Origin: an uncultured Pelagibacteraceae bacterium
Lineage (GTDB): Bacteria; Pseudomonadota; Alphaproteobacteria; Pelagibacterales; Pelagibacteraceae
Length of the DNA: 48,055 bases
Reading direction: 5' to 3'
NCBI GenBank assembly: GCA_902634695.1
Contig: CACPLE010000004.1
Span: 1-48,055, forward strand
Below are positions 28,317-38,475 of this stretch, piece after piece. Below the pieces are notes generated by a model, which was given only the letters and a program-made list of their open reading frames with translations, was not told the origin of the DNA and did no database searches. Both the position numbers and the translations under genes were made by a program. Numbering within the stretch: the stretch's first letter is position 1; every line of letters begins with the position of its first letter.

Positions 28317-28984
28317 ATAAATTTAAAAAAATAAAAAATTTTATATTTGATTGTGATGGCGTATTGTATCAAGATTTAGATGCAGTATTTGGCCAAGTCA
28401 GCAAAAGAATGACGAAATATATTTCTGAAAAATTAAATTTAGATTTAATAAAAGCTAAAGAATTACAAACAAACTATTTTCACAAATATAGTACAAGTTT
28501 GAATGGTTTGATGATTCATCACAAGGTTAATCCTGATGAATTTCTTAAGTATGTTCATGATATAAATTTAGATTTTATGGAAAAAGATCTAGTTTTAAGA
28601 GAAGAACTTGTAAAACTTGATGCCAAAAAGTTTGTTTTTACCAACGGATCAAATGAACATGTAAAAAATATTATTAAACATGTTGGTATTGAAGATTTAT
28701 TTGACGGAATCAGTGACATTACTGATTGTAATTTAATTCCCAAACCTTCAATAGAGCCTTACAAAAAATTAGTAGAAAAATTTGGGATTATTCCAGAGGA
28801 AACAGTTTTTATAGAAGATATAGCAAAAAATTTAGAACCAGCAAAAAAATTAGGCATGAAAACAGTATGGTTAATCAATGATGAATATTGGGGTAAACAA
28901 GATTCAGATAAAGATTTTATTGATTTAAAAATTAAAAATCTTTCTAGTTTTCTTAAAGAAATTAATATATTAAAAGTATCATAA
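28313..28984 (+). CDS. HAD-family pyrimidine 5'-nucleotidase-like hydrolase
   Basis: FIFDCDGVLY, VFTNGSNEHV, VFIEDIAKNLEPAKKLGMKTVWL. Confidence 0.8.
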   Translation: MNKFKKIKNFIFDCDGVLYQDLDAVFGQVSKRMTKYISEKLNLDLIKAKELQTNYFHKYSTSLNGLMIHHKVNPDEFLKYVHDINLDFMEKDLVLREELVKLDAKKFVFTNGSNEHVKNIIKHVGIEDLFDGISDITDCNLIPKPSIEPYKKLVEKFGIIPEETVFIEDIAKNLEPAKKLGMKTVWLINDEYWGKQDSDKDFIDLKIKNLSSFLKEINILKVS

Positions 28985-28989
28985 CATTT

Positions 28990-29820
28990 ATGAACAATAT
29001 TGAAAAAATAATTAATGATGCTTGGGAAAATAAAGAAAAAATAAGTAGTAATTCAGATAAATCAATCATAGATGCAATAAATCAAACTATACAAAATCTA
29101 GACCAGGGAAAAATGAGGGTCGCAGAAAAAATAAATGGAAATTGGATAACTCATCAACATATAAAAAAGGCCATAATGTTAAGTTTTCGAATTTATGATA
29201 TGGAAAGTTTGTCTGGACCATACAGTTCATGGCATGATAAAGCTCATTTACTTAAAGGGAAAACAGCCAGTTGGACAAAGGCAGATTTTGAAAAAGCTGG
29301 ATTCAGAATGGTTCCTAATTCTCCTGTAAGAAAAGGATCTTATATTGCAAAAAATGTTGTTCTAATGCCTTGCTTCGTAAATATAGGGGCATATATTGAT
29401 GAAGGAACTATGATGGACACCTTCTCAAGAGCAGGTAGTTGTTGTCAAATTGGAAAAAATTGTCATATATCAGCGGGATCTGGAGTTGGAGGTGTATTGG
29501 AACCAGCTCAAGCACTACCAACAATTATTGAAGACAATGTATTTTTAGGAGCAATGTCTGAAGTTGTTGAAGGAATTATTGTTGGAGAAGGTTCTGTATT
29601 AAGTATGGGTATTTACATTGGACAATCAACAAAAATAGTTGATAGAAAAACAGGAGAAATTACGTATGGAAAAATTCCTCCATATTCAGTCGTTGTACCT
29701 GGTTCTTTACCAGATAAAAAAAATCCAAGCGCTCCATCTCTAAATTGTGCAGTAATAATTAAACAAGTTGATGAAAAAACTAGATCTAAAACTTCAATTA
29801 ACGATCTACTAAGAGAGTAA
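28990..29820 (+). CDS. dapD: Tetrahydrodipicolinate N-succinyltransferase
   Basis: Left-handed beta-helix hexapeptides (GAYIDEGTMMDTFSRAGSCCQIGKNCHISAGSGVGGVLEP). Confidence 0.94.
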   Translation: MNNIEKIINDAWENKEKISSNSDKSIIDAINQTIQNLDQGKMRVAEKINGNWITHQHIKKAIMLSFRIYDMESLSGPYSSWHDKAHLLKGKTASWTKADFEKAGFRMVPNSPVRKGSYIAKNVVLMPCFVNIGAYIDEGTMMDTFSRAGSCCQIGKNCHISAGSGVGGVLEPAQALPTIIEDNVFLGAMSEVVEGIIVGEGSVLSMGIYIGQSTKIVDRKTGEITYGKIPPYSVVVPGSLPDKKNPSAPSLNCAVIIKQVDEKTRSKTSINDLLRE

Positions 29821-29824
29821 TATA

Positions 29825-30976
29825 ATGAAAATTTATAATGAATTAAAATTAGCCAAAGAGCTAATGAGATTTCAAAGCATTACACCTGTAGATGCTGGAA
29901 CCATGAATTTTCTAGCAAAAAAATTAAGGTCCTTAGGGTTTAAATGTAATATCTTAGAATTTAAATCAAAAAATTCAAAACCAGTTAAAAATTTATATGC
30001 AAAGTTAGGAACGTCTAAACCAAATTTTTGTTATGCTGGTCACACAGATGTTGTCCCACCAGGAAATTTAAGTGACTGGACTGTAAATCCATTTAAGCCA
30101 AAAGTTAAAGGAAATCACTTAATTGGAAGAGGCGCAAATGATATGAAAGCTTCCATTGCTTGTTTTATTTCAGCTGTAAGTAAATTTAAAAATAAAAAAT
30201 TTAAAGGCTCTATAAGCTTGTTAATTACTGGTGATGAAGAAGGTGTGGCCATTAATGGAACAAAAAGAGTTGTCGAGTATTTAAAAAAAAAGGGAGAAAA
30301 AATTGATTTTTGTTTAGTAGGTGAACCTACGAATCAAAACAAACTGGGAGAAATGATGAAGATTGGTAGAAGGGGTAGTATTACTGGATACCTCACTATT
30401 AATGGAACACAAGGTCATGTTGCTTATCCAAATCAAGCGAATAATCCTGCTCCTGTTATGGCAAAAATACTAGACCAAATTGAAAATATTAAACTTGATA
30501 AAGGTACAAAAAATTTTCAACCCTCAAATCTTGAAATTGTTAGAATTAACATAAGTAATAATGCTGATAACGTTATACCAGCAAATGCAACAGCTACCTT
30601 TAATGTAAGGTTCAATAATAAACATTCTTCCACTTCTCTAAAAAAAAAATTAAACAATGTTTTTCAAAAAGCTTGTAAAAAAAGTGGCTGTACTTTTAAA
30701 ATTTCATACATGGTTTCTGGAGAAGCTTTTATAACTATTCCCAACAAGACAACCTTGATGATTCAAAACATCATTAAAAAAATAACAAAAATCAAACCAA
30801 AATTATCAACTTCTGGTGGAACATCTGACGCAAGATTTATTAAAAAAATATCTCCGTGTGTAGAATTTGGCCTAGTAGGAAAAACTATGCATAAAGTTGA
30901 CGAAACTGTTTCTTTATCAGACCTTAAAAAGCTGACTACAATTTATAAAAAGATCTTAGAAAATTATTTTAAATGA
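29825..30976 (+). CDS. dapE: Succinyl-diaminopimelate desuccinylase
   Basis: CYAGHTDVVPPG, GRGANDMKASIACF, TGDEEG, TSGGTSDARF. Confidence 0.94.
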   Translation: MKIYNELKLAKELMRFQSITPVDAGTMNFLAKKLRSLGFKCNILEFKSKNSKPVKNLYAKLGTSKPNFCYAGHTDVVPPGNLSDWTVNPFKPKVKGNHLIGRGANDMKASIACFISAVSKFKNKKFKGSISLLITGDEEGVAINGTKRVVEYLKKKGEKIDFCLVGEPTNQNKLGEMMKIGRRGSITGYLTINGTQGHVAYPNQANNPAPVMAKILDQIENIKLDKGTKNFQPSNLEIVRINISNNADNVIPANATATFNVRFNNKHSSTSLKKKLNNVFQKACKKSGCTFKISYMVSGEAFITIPNKTTLMIQNIIKKITKIKPKLSTSGGTSDARFIKKISPCVEFGLVGKTMHKVDETVSLSDLKKLTTIYKKILENYFK

Positions 30977-31899
30977 AGACAGGTTTAATAACTACTAATA
31001 CTTTTTTAAATCATAATACAGGATCGGGTCACCCTGAAAGAGCAGACAGAGTTTCGACAATAATTGAAAACTTAAAAAAATTTGAAAAAAAATTGATATG
31101 GAAAAATCCAGTTACATTTGATAAAAAATTTTTAAAAATTACTCATAGTAGTGAATATGTTGAAAAAATTGAAAATTCTTTTCCAAAAACAAATTTTCAC
31201 TATTTAGATGGAGATACTATAGTTTCGCCAGGAAGTAGAGATGCAACATATGATGCTGTAGGTTCAATTATTTGTGCAATAGACGGCGTTATCAATAAAG
31301 ATTTTAAAAATGCTTTTTGTGCAGTAAGACCACCTGGACATCACAGTGAAAAAGAAAAGGCTATGGGTTTTTGCATATTTAATAATGTTGCGGTTGGCGC
31401 AAACTATTTAATAGATAAATACAAATATAAAAAAGTTGCAATAATCGACTTTGACGTTCATCATGGAAATGGAACTCAAGATATTTTTTATAATAACGAA
31501 AAAGTATTATACATTTCAACTCATCAATACCCTTACTATCCAGGTAGTGGCAGTAGTAAAGAAAAAGGTAAACATGATAATATTTTAAATATTCCTTTGC
31601 CTGCTGGAACAACTTCAAGTGAATACCTTAACGCTTATGAATATGCTTTAAAAAAATTAAAAAAATTTAAACCTGATTTCGTTCTTTTTTCTGCGGGTTT
31701 TGATGCACATAAAGATGATCCCTTGGCACAACTACAGTTAACTTCCAAAGACTATTATGAGATTACGAAAAGAACTTTAAATTGTATAAAAAAATCATGT
31801 CATGGAAAAGTTGTATCAATTCTAGAAGGTGGATATGACTTAAATGCACTGAAAGAAAGCACAGAGCATCATATTAACGCACTATTAGAATTTAATTGA
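30973..31899 (+). CDS. Histone-deacetylase-fold (class II-like) deacetylase
   Basis: HPERADR, RPPGHHSEKEKAMGFCIFNNVAV, IDFDVHHGNGTQDIFY, SAGFDAHKDDPL. Confidence 0.92.
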   Translation: MKTGLITTNTFLNHNTGSGHPERADRVSTIIENLKKFEKKLIWKNPVTFDKKFLKITHSSEYVEKIENSFPKTNFHYLDGDTIVSPGSRDATYDAVGSIICAIDGVINKDFKNAFCAVRPPGHHSEKEKAMGFCIFNNVAVGANYLIDKYKYKKVAIIDFDVHHGNGTQDIFYNNEKVLYISTHQYPYYPGSGSSKEKGKHDNILNIPLPAGTTSSEYLNAYEYALKKLKKFKPDFVLFSAGFDAHKDDPLAQLQLTSKDYYEITKRTLNCIKKSCHGKVVSILEGGYDLNALKESTEHHINALLEFN

Positions 31900-31930
31900 A
31901 AGTTTATTTTTTTTAATTAAATACAATTTA

Positions 31931-32416
31931 ATGAAATTATACAAAATAAAAAAATCAAACATAGATAAAAAAGGACTTTATGCCTCAAAAGATATTGATG
32001 AAGGCACAAAAATAATAAATTATATTGGAAAAATTATTTCAAAAAAAGAGTCAGAAGAAAATAATAAATTTGATAATAAAAAAGACATTTATTTATTTAA
32101 TTTAAATAATAAATTTGATCTTGATGGAGATTTTAAATTTAATACAGCAAGACTTATAAATCATTCTTGCGATCCAAATTGTGAAGTTGAGGGTACGGGA
32201 TTAAAACTTTGGATTTCAGCAATAAAAGATATAAAAAAAGGAGAAGAACTAACTTACGACTACGGATTTAGTTATGATAAAGACTATAAACAATTTCCAT
32301 GTAAATGTGGTAAAAAGAATTGTGTTGGTTACATAGTTCGTTCTGGGTCAAGATGGAGAATAAGTAAAAGATTTAAAAAACAAAAAAATTCAGTAAGTAA
32401 CTTTTTCCAAAAATAA
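31931..32416 (+). CDS. SET-domain protein (putative lysine methyltransferase)
   Basis: KGLYASKDIDEGTKIINYIG, ARLINHSCDPNCE, GEELTYDYGF, post-SET CKCGKKNCVGYI. Confidence 0.88.
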   Translation: MKLYKIKKSNIDKKGLYASKDIDEGTKIINYIGKIISKKESEENNKFDNKKDIYLFNLNNKFDLDGDFKFNTARLINHSCDPNCEVEGTGLKLWISAIKDIKKGEELTYDYGFSYDKDYKQFPCKCGKKNCVGYIVRSGSRWRISKRFKKQKNSVSNFFQK

Positions 32417-33130
32417 TCCACATGCTGGAGCTGGCGGCGCACATAAAGATCTTTTTTTTAATTTAAAAACTTTTTCAAAATATTTTAAACTCCATTTTTC
32501 TTCTGCTAAAAATTTTAAACATCCAACCATTGATCTTACTTGTTGCTGTAAAAAAGACTTAGATTTAATTCTTATTTTAATTGTGCTTTTATTGTTTGAG
32601 ATAGTAAATTTTTTTATCGTTTTTACTGGACTTTTTGCTCCGCAACTAGATGCTCTAAATGTTGAATAATTAAAAGTTCCTGTAAGTTTTTTAGCACCTT
32701 TCTTCATTAAATTGAGATTTAGCTTTCTCTTAATATGCCATACTCTTTCTTTATTTAATGAGGGTGGACTCTCTCTATTATAAATTACATAAAGATAAGA
32801 TCTCATTTTTGCATTATGCCTTGCATGAAATGTTGGCCTTCTTTTCTTAATTTTCAAAATTGAAATAAGATTTTTGTTTAAAAAATAATTACAAGATTTT
32901 AGAAATATTTTATGATTTTTTATTTTTTTTTTACAATCAAAATGTGCTGATTGCTCAATTGCATGTACTCCACTATCTGTCCTTCCTGAACCAGTTAGAG
33001 TTATTTTTTCTTTTAATATTTTTGATAATTTTTTTTGAATAGTGCCTTGTACTGAATATCCTTTTTGTTGAATTTGCCATCCTATAAATTTAGTTCCTAC
33101 ATATTCAATATAAATTTGATATCTAGGCAT
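32390..33130 (-). CDS. truA: tRNA pseudouridine(38-40) synthase
   Basis: GWQIQQKGYSVQGTI, TGSGRTDSGVHAIEQSAHF. Confidence 0.93.
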   Translation of the reverse strand: MPRYQIYIEYVGTKFIGWQIQQKGYSVQGTIQKKLSKILKEKITLTGSGRTDSGVHAIEQSAHFDCKKKIKNHKIFLKSCNYFLNKNLISILKIKKRRPTFHARHNAKMRSYLYVIYNRESPPSLNKERVWHIKRKLNLNLMKKGAKKLTGTFNYSTFRASSCGAKSPVKTIKKFTISNNKSTIKIRIKSKSFLQQQVRSMVGCLKFLAEEKWSLKYFEKVFKLKKRSLCAPPAPACGLFLEKVTY

Positions 33131-34046
33131 TATTTAAATTAGATCCTTTTTTTATTTTCGTACCTAGTAAAAATTCACTAATTTTTTGGGGACGTTTTCC
33201 CTCTCTCTGGATTTCTAAAACTTTAATTGCTCCTTCGTCGCATCCCACTTCAAATTGATCGCTTAAAATATGTCCTATTTCACCAGTTTTATTAGATTCT
33301 TCGGCCCTAAGTATTTTATAACGTTCTCCTTTATAAATAAAAAAAGCGTTTGGATATAAACCATTTATTTTACCAATTATATTTTTTGGTTTATCTAACC
33401 AATTTACTTTTGCTTCCGACTTTAATATTTTATTTGCATAAGTTGCTTTGAGTTCATCTTGAGGCTTAAAAGCTGCTTTATTTTCAAAAATAGCGTCAAT
33501 ATCATCTAATATTTTTTCCGATGCCAAAATAGAAAGTCTTTCTGAAAGACTTTCTAAATTTTCATTTTCTAATATATTTAATGAATAGGAATTACATATG
33601 GGCCCTGTATCAAGTTTTTCTACAATTTTCATAATACTTATTCCGGTTTGTTTATCTAAATTCATTATAGATCTTTGAATAGGTGCGGGACCTCGAAATT
33701 TAGGAAGAAGGGATCCATGAATATTAATAAATCCTTTCTTGGTAAGGCTTAAAATTTCTTTTGGCAATATTTTTCCATAGGCAACTACAATTGCAATATC
33801 TGCTTCTAATTTTTTTAAATAATCATATTCATCTTTATTATTTTTTAACGAATTAGGAGTTCTAAATTCTATATTTAATGTTTCACACATTTTTTGCACA
33901 GGAGTTGCATTAAGCCCCATACCTCTTCGTGACTCTTTTGGAGGTTGTGTGTAAACCACTGAAATTGGATATCCATTTTGATATAATGATTTAAGAACGG
34001 GTACCGCAAATAAGGGGGTACCCATAAAAATAATTTTTTTTAACAT
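33123..34046 (-). CDS. fmt: Methionyl-tRNA formyltransferase
   Basis: IIFMGTPLFAVPVL, FINIHGSLLPKFRGPAPIQRSI. Confidence 0.95.
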   Translation of the reverse strand: MLKKIIFMGTPLFAVPVLKSLYQNGYPISVVYTQPPKESRRGMGLNATPVQKMCETLNIEFRTPNSLKNNKDEYDYLKKLEADIAIVVAYGKILPKEILSLTKKGFINIHGSLLPKFRGPAPIQRSIMNLDKQTGISIMKIVEKLDTGPICNSYSLNILENENLESLSERLSILASEKILDDIDAIFENKAAFKPQDELKATYANKILKSEAKVNWLDKPKNIIGKINGLYPNAFFIYKGERYKILRAEESNKTGEIGHILSDQFEVGCDEGAIKVLEIQREGKRPQKISEFLLGTKIKKGSNLNNA

Positions 34047-34049
34047 TTG

Positions 34050-34574
34050 TTAAACAACAATTCTATCTGGATTATTTTTTTGTTTAGAAAGTTTTTTAAT
34101 TATTATTGATTTTTTTAATTTAGATAAATAATCTATAAAAAGTTTTCCATTACAATGGTCTAATTCATGTTGAATACAAGTAGCGAGTAATCCTGTTGCA
34201 TGTAGAATTTTTTTCTTTCCATCGTAATCTAAATATTCTACTTCGCATTTATTTGGTCTTTGAATCTCAGCGAATTGTCCAGGTACAGATAAACATCCTT
34301 CTTCATAAGTGGCTAGTTCCTCATTTTTATTTTTAATAATTGGATTTACAAAATATCTTGGTTCTTTTTTTTCATCTTCTTTTGATAAATCCATTACAAT
34401 AATTCTTTTTGGGATTCCGATTTGGATTGCAGCCAACCCAATACCACGGGCAGAATACATTGTCTCTAACATATCTTTCATTAGTTTTCTTTCTTCATCT
34501 CCAACTTTTTCTACTGGTTCTGATATTTTTCTTAAAATTTTGTTTGGTTCTGTTAATATTGTTTTTATAGTCAT
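34050..34574 (-). CDS. def: Peptide deformylase
   Basis: GIGLAAIQIG, EEGCLSVPG, IQHELDHCNGKLF. Confidence 0.95.
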   Translation of the reverse strand: MTIKTILTEPNKILRKISEPVEKVGDEERKLMKDMLETMYSARGIGLAAIQIGIPKRIIVMDLSKEDEKKEPRYFVNPIIKNKNEELATYEEGCLSVPGQFAEIQRPNKCEVEYLDYDGKKKILHATGLLATCIQHELDHCNGKLFIDYLSKLKKSIIIKKLSKQKNNPDRIVV

Positions 34575-34605
34575 TTTTAATAATTATATTATTTTATAAT
34601 AAATA

Positions 34606-36366
34606 CTAAACTTTTAAAGGAAGAACTTTTAATAGTAAATTATTTCTTATTTTATCAAGATTAAGCTGGTTTAATATGCTTACAATAAAATATAAAGTTT
34701 CAGAATCTATGTCGGTAATTTTATCTTGACCTATAATTTCTACTAATCTCAACAATACTAGTCCTGGCTCATTTCTATTTATAAATATTTGTATATCATA
34801 AGGTATATTTGGATCAGTTTTTTCATAAATATTTTCATATTTTTTTGGTATTTCCAAACCATCTGATTTTAATGATTCAAGAACAATTAGGTCATTTATA
34901 GAAAAAAAATATTTTTTATCTTTTTTAACTTTTTTTAATATACCTTCTAAAACTTTTTCGATGTTAATTGATTTTGAATCTTCTTTAAAATAGTCTAAAA
35001 TTTTTGACTGATGAATTATTTTATTATTATACTTAATTTTTTTTTCTTCTACATTTTTGCTTTTTCTATACGTATTATAAAATGTAATAAAATTTGATGG
35101 AACTTCATTTTCATCTATAGGCTCTAAAAAATCTTCCAATTTATTATTAAAGGCATTCGAAATACCATTTTTTTCAAAAGAATCTTTTAATAGCTTAATT
35201 AATTTTATTTTCTTTGGTACATTTTCTGTAATTAAAACACCTTGATAAACAAGAGCTCTAGATTCTGAATCTGGTAATAATTTAGAAGAATCTTCAACAG
35301 TTAATAATTGATTAATACTAAATTGAAATCTTTCATAAAGAGAAAATAACTCTTCTTCATTATAATTTCTTTCGTGAGTTGCCATTTCAATTGTGGATAG
35401 TTTTTCTATATCTTCTAAATCAACTAAATCAACATTTTCCAACAAATTTGAATATGATAAATATTTCCAAATTATCTTTGGAGTAGTTTTTTTGGGCTCA
35501 AAATTAAAATCTTTATTTGTTCTGTGAGATAAATGAAAATCTAATAAATTCTTTTCAGAAATTTCATTGTCTAAATTTTCTTCATATTCCATTAAATATG
35601 AAAATTTTTTTTCAAAAAATTTATCTTTGAAATTGTTTTCTTTCATTAAATCAAAATAAAGTTGAGCTTCCTCCCTTTTGTCTAAATTAATTAAACAATA
35701 AATTTTATATTTTGAAACATAGTTTTCATTTATTAAAAGATCTGTCTTATTAAAAATTTCGCAAGACTTAGCAGTATTTGCATGGGACAGATAATAATCT
35801 AAATAATATGTAATTAGTTTATCTCCATAGGGTAAATTATTATTTTTTGATAAATATTCTTCTATCAAAATTAAATTTTTTTGTTTAATTAGCCAGTCTG
35901 ATTTTATTTTTAAAAATTCTTCCCTAGTTATATTTTTTTCTGGAAAATGAGAATTGGTTAACAAGGCTATATTTAAAATTTCTTTTGCGTCATTTGACAA
36001 ATTGATATTATTAATTTTTTCGATAGTTTTTAAAATTATTTCTCCATTCGAATTTTGCCACATATCCATTGATAAATCATTTTCAGCTGGATCATATATT
36101 CCAACAATGTTTATTTTTTCTGAAGTGGAATTTTTTTTTTCTTCAACCTCAATATCACTTTTTTGATTAGTTTGAATTTGAAAAATAGAATCTGATATAG
36201 ATTGTTCTTGATCGAATAAATTTTCATTTTGTAGTGTCTGTTCGTCTGCAGTTTGTTTTTCTAAATTCCAAATATCAACTGGTTCCTCAGAATAAGAATT
36301 TTGAATAAAAAAAAAACTTATTAAAATTGATAAACTTATTTTATTTAACAACTTTAAAATTTTCAT
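34606..36366 (-). CDS. Secreted/periplasmic hypothetical protein, 586 aa, possibly helical-repeat
   Basis: Signal-peptide-like N-terminus MKILKLLNKISLSILISFFFIQNSYSEE; no catalytic motif recognised. Confidence 0.6.
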   Translation of the reverse strand: MKILKLLNKISLSILISFFFIQNSYSEEPVDIWNLEKQTADEQTLQNENLFDQEQSISDSIFQIQTNQKSDIEVEEKKNSTSEKINIVGIYDPAENDLSMDMWQNSNGEIILKTIEKINNINLSNDAKEILNIALLTNSHFPEKNITREEFLKIKSDWLIKQKNLILIEEYLSKNNNLPYGDKLITYYLDYYLSHANTAKSCEIFNKTDLLINENYVSKYKIYCLINLDKREEAQLYFDLMKENNFKDKFFEKKFSYLMEYEENLDNEISEKNLLDFHLSHRTNKDFNFEPKKTTPKIIWKYLSYSNLLENVDLVDLEDIEKLSTIEMATHERNYNEEELFSLYERFQFSINQLLTVEDSSKLLPDSESRALVYQGVLITENVPKKIKLIKLLKDSFEKNGISNAFNNKLEDFLEPIDENEVPSNFITFYNTYRKSKNVEEKKIKYNNKIIHQSKILDYFKEDSKSINIEKVLEGILKKVKKDKKYFFSINDLIVLESLKSDGLEIPKKYENIYEKTDPNIPYDIQIFINRNEPGLVLLRLVEIIGQDKITDIDSETLYFIVSILNQLNLDKIRNNLLLKVLPLKV

Positions 36367-36526
36367 TAGGAATAATTTTTTCTATTTTTTTATTTGGGTA
36401 AGGAAAATTTATTTTGTCTATAACTACAATTATTAAGAATAATACAATAAAAATAAATAGAACCCTGATTAGTATTTTGACTAATCCACCAAGTCCACCT
36501 GCTCTTGTTTTTTTTTGAAATTGCAT
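36341..36526 (-). CDS. Small single-TM hypothetical protein, 61 aa
   Basis: MQFQKKTRAGGLGGLVKILIRVLFIFIVLFLIIVVIDK; overlaps the start of the 586-aa gene. Confidence 0.5.
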   Translation of the reverse strand: MQFQKKTRAGGLGGLVKILIRVLFIFIVLFLIIVVIDKINFPYPNKKIEKIIPNENFKVVK

Positions 36527-36583
36527 ATATCGTTTATTAATTTCAAATTAAGACATATTTGTGTTTTTTCAATAATAATACTT

Positions 36584-37093
36584 ATGAAATTAAAAAAAAA
36601 CCTAATATTAATAGGCATGATGGCTTCTGGGAAATCGACAATAGGCCAACTTTTAGCAAAAAAATTAAGATTAAGATTTTTTGATACAGATTTCATTTTC
36701 GAAAAAAAAATGAAAATGAAAATTGCTGAATTTTTTCATAAAAGAGGTGAAAAAAAATTTAGAAATTTAGAAAAAAAAATTATATTAAATATACTAAAAA
36801 AAAATAATTGTGTAGTATCAATTGGTGGTGGAGCTTTTATTGACCATGAAATTAGAAATATTGCAAATAAAAAACATAAAACAATTTGGTTAAACTGGAC
36901 TTCAGACACATTGATAAATAGAATAAAAAAAAACAACAAAAGACCTTTGGCATTAAATTTAACCAATAATGAACTAAACAAATTAATAGTTGATAGGTCT
37001 AAAATTTACTCTAGGGCAAAATATAAGATAGATTGTGAAAATATGAAAAAAGTTGAAATAGTTAATAGAATTATAGAAGTTATTAATCAATGA
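36584..37093 (+). CDS. aroK: Shikimate kinase (start moved from ORF start 36515)
   Basis: LILIGMMASGKSTIGQLLA, FFDTDFIFEKK, SIGGGAF; aroB follows. Confidence 0.92.
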   Translation: MKLKKNLILIGMMASGKSTIGQLLAKKLRLRFFDTDFIFEKKMKMKIAEFFHKRGEKKFRNLEKKIILNILKKNNCVVSIGGGAFIDHEIRNIANKKHKTIWLNWTSDTLINRIKKNNKRPLALNLTNNELNKLIVDRSKIYSRAKYKIDCENMKKVEIVNRIIEVINQ

Positions 37094-38193
37094 AGATTTC
37101 TAGAATAAAAGTTAAAACCAGCAGTCGTTCATACAATATTATTATTGGAAAAAATATAATCAATAATATATCTAAAATTTTAAATAACAATATAGGCAAA
37201 TTTAACAAATGCCTAATAGTAATAGATAAAAAAGTTCCAAAAAAATTTTTAAAAAAAATTAATTTTTTTCTAAAAAAAAAGAAAATTATCTATTTTTTTA
37301 ATTCTTCTGAAAAAAATAAAAACCAGAACACAATTAATAAAATAATTGAAATTCTATTGAAAAATAATTTTTATAGAAATGATTGTTTAATATCTATTGG
37401 TGGGGGAATAACTGGAGACGTGTCTAGTTTTGCAGCTAGTATTTTCAAAAGAGGTATAAAATTTATAAATGTTCCAACTACTTTATTATCTCAAATTGAC
37501 TCTTCTATTGGTGGTAAAACTGGAATTAACTCAAAATATGGAAAAAATTTAATAGGAACTTTTTACCAACCTCATTTGGTTATTTCAGATACAAATTTCC
37601 TTAAATCTTTGCCCAGTAGAGAAGTTATATGTGGATATGCTGAAATACTTAAACATTCATTAATTATTAATAGAAAATTCTTTTTTTACTTAGAAAAAAA
37701 TGCAAAAAATATTTTAAATTTAAAAAGTCCTTTTTTAGAAAAAGCAATTTTCAAAAGTTGTTTAATTAAAAAAAAAATAGTTGAAAAGGACGAAAAAGAG
37801 AAAAACGTAAGACAAATTTTAAACTTTGGTCATACTTTTGGTCATGCTTTTGAAGCAGCAAAAAAATATTCTAATAAACTTAATCATGGCGAAGCTGTAG
37901 CTCTTGGAATGTTTTGTGCTCTAAATTTTGCAAAAGTCAACGGTAACTTGCATAATAATGATTATAAAATAATTGTAAAACATTATACTAAGTTAAAATT
38001 ACCAATGAACATAAAAAAATATTTTTCAAAAAAGGATTTGAATAAACTTATATCATTTATGAAAAAAGATAAAAAAAACAGCAATAGTAAAATTAACTTG
38101 GTTTTAGTTAATAAAATCGGAAATGCTAATTACAATTGTCAATTCAACAATTCAAAATTATATAATTTTTTATTAAAAAATTTAGTTAATTAA
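37090..38193 (+). CDS. aroB: 3-dehydroquinate synthase
   Basis: SIGGGITGDVSSFAASIFKRGIKFINVPTTLLSQIDSSIGGKTGIN, LNFGHTFGHAFE. Confidence 0.95.
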   Translation: MKISRIKVKTSSRSYNIIIGKNIINNISKILNNNIGKFNKCLIVIDKKVPKKFLKKINFFLKKKKIIYFFNSSEKNKNQNTINKIIEILLKNNFYRNDCLISIGGGITGDVSSFAASIFKRGIKFINVPTTLLSQIDSSIGGKTGINSKYGKNLIGTFYQPHLVISDTNFLKSLPSREVICGYAEILKHSLIINRKFFFYLEKNAKNILNLKSPFLEKAIFKSCLIKKKIVEKDEKEKNVRQILNFGHTFGHAFEAAKKYSNKLNHGEAVALGMFCALNFAKVNGNLHNNDYKIIVKHYTKLKLPMNIKKYFSKKDLNKLISFMKKDKKNSNSKINLVLVNKIGNANYNCQFNNSKLYNFLLKNLVN

Positions 38194-38446
38194 TGGATAT
38201 TTTTATTGAATGAATATATTTATTTATTTCATCATCTAAAATTTTATATATTTTTTTTGTTGCGTCAATTTTATTTAATTCTTTTAGTTCATCAGATACG
38301 ATGCTTAATTCTAAATGAAATTTCCCAATTGTATGTGATGAATGTTTTTTATGTAAAAAAGTTTTATCTGTAATAACAATATTCTGAACAATTATATTTT
38401 TTTCAATTTTTTTTTTAACTTGTAAAATTAATTCGTTTACTTCCAT
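38186..38446 (-). CDS. bolA: BolA family protein
   Basis: KHSSHTIGKFHLELSIVSDEL. Confidence 0.8.
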   Translation of the reverse strand: MEVNELILQVKKKIEKNIIVQNIVITDKTFLHKKHSSHTIGKFHLELSIVSDELKELNKIDATKKIYKILDDEINKYIHSIKISIN

Positions 38447-38475
38447 AAATATTTTTTGTTATTATATTATATACT

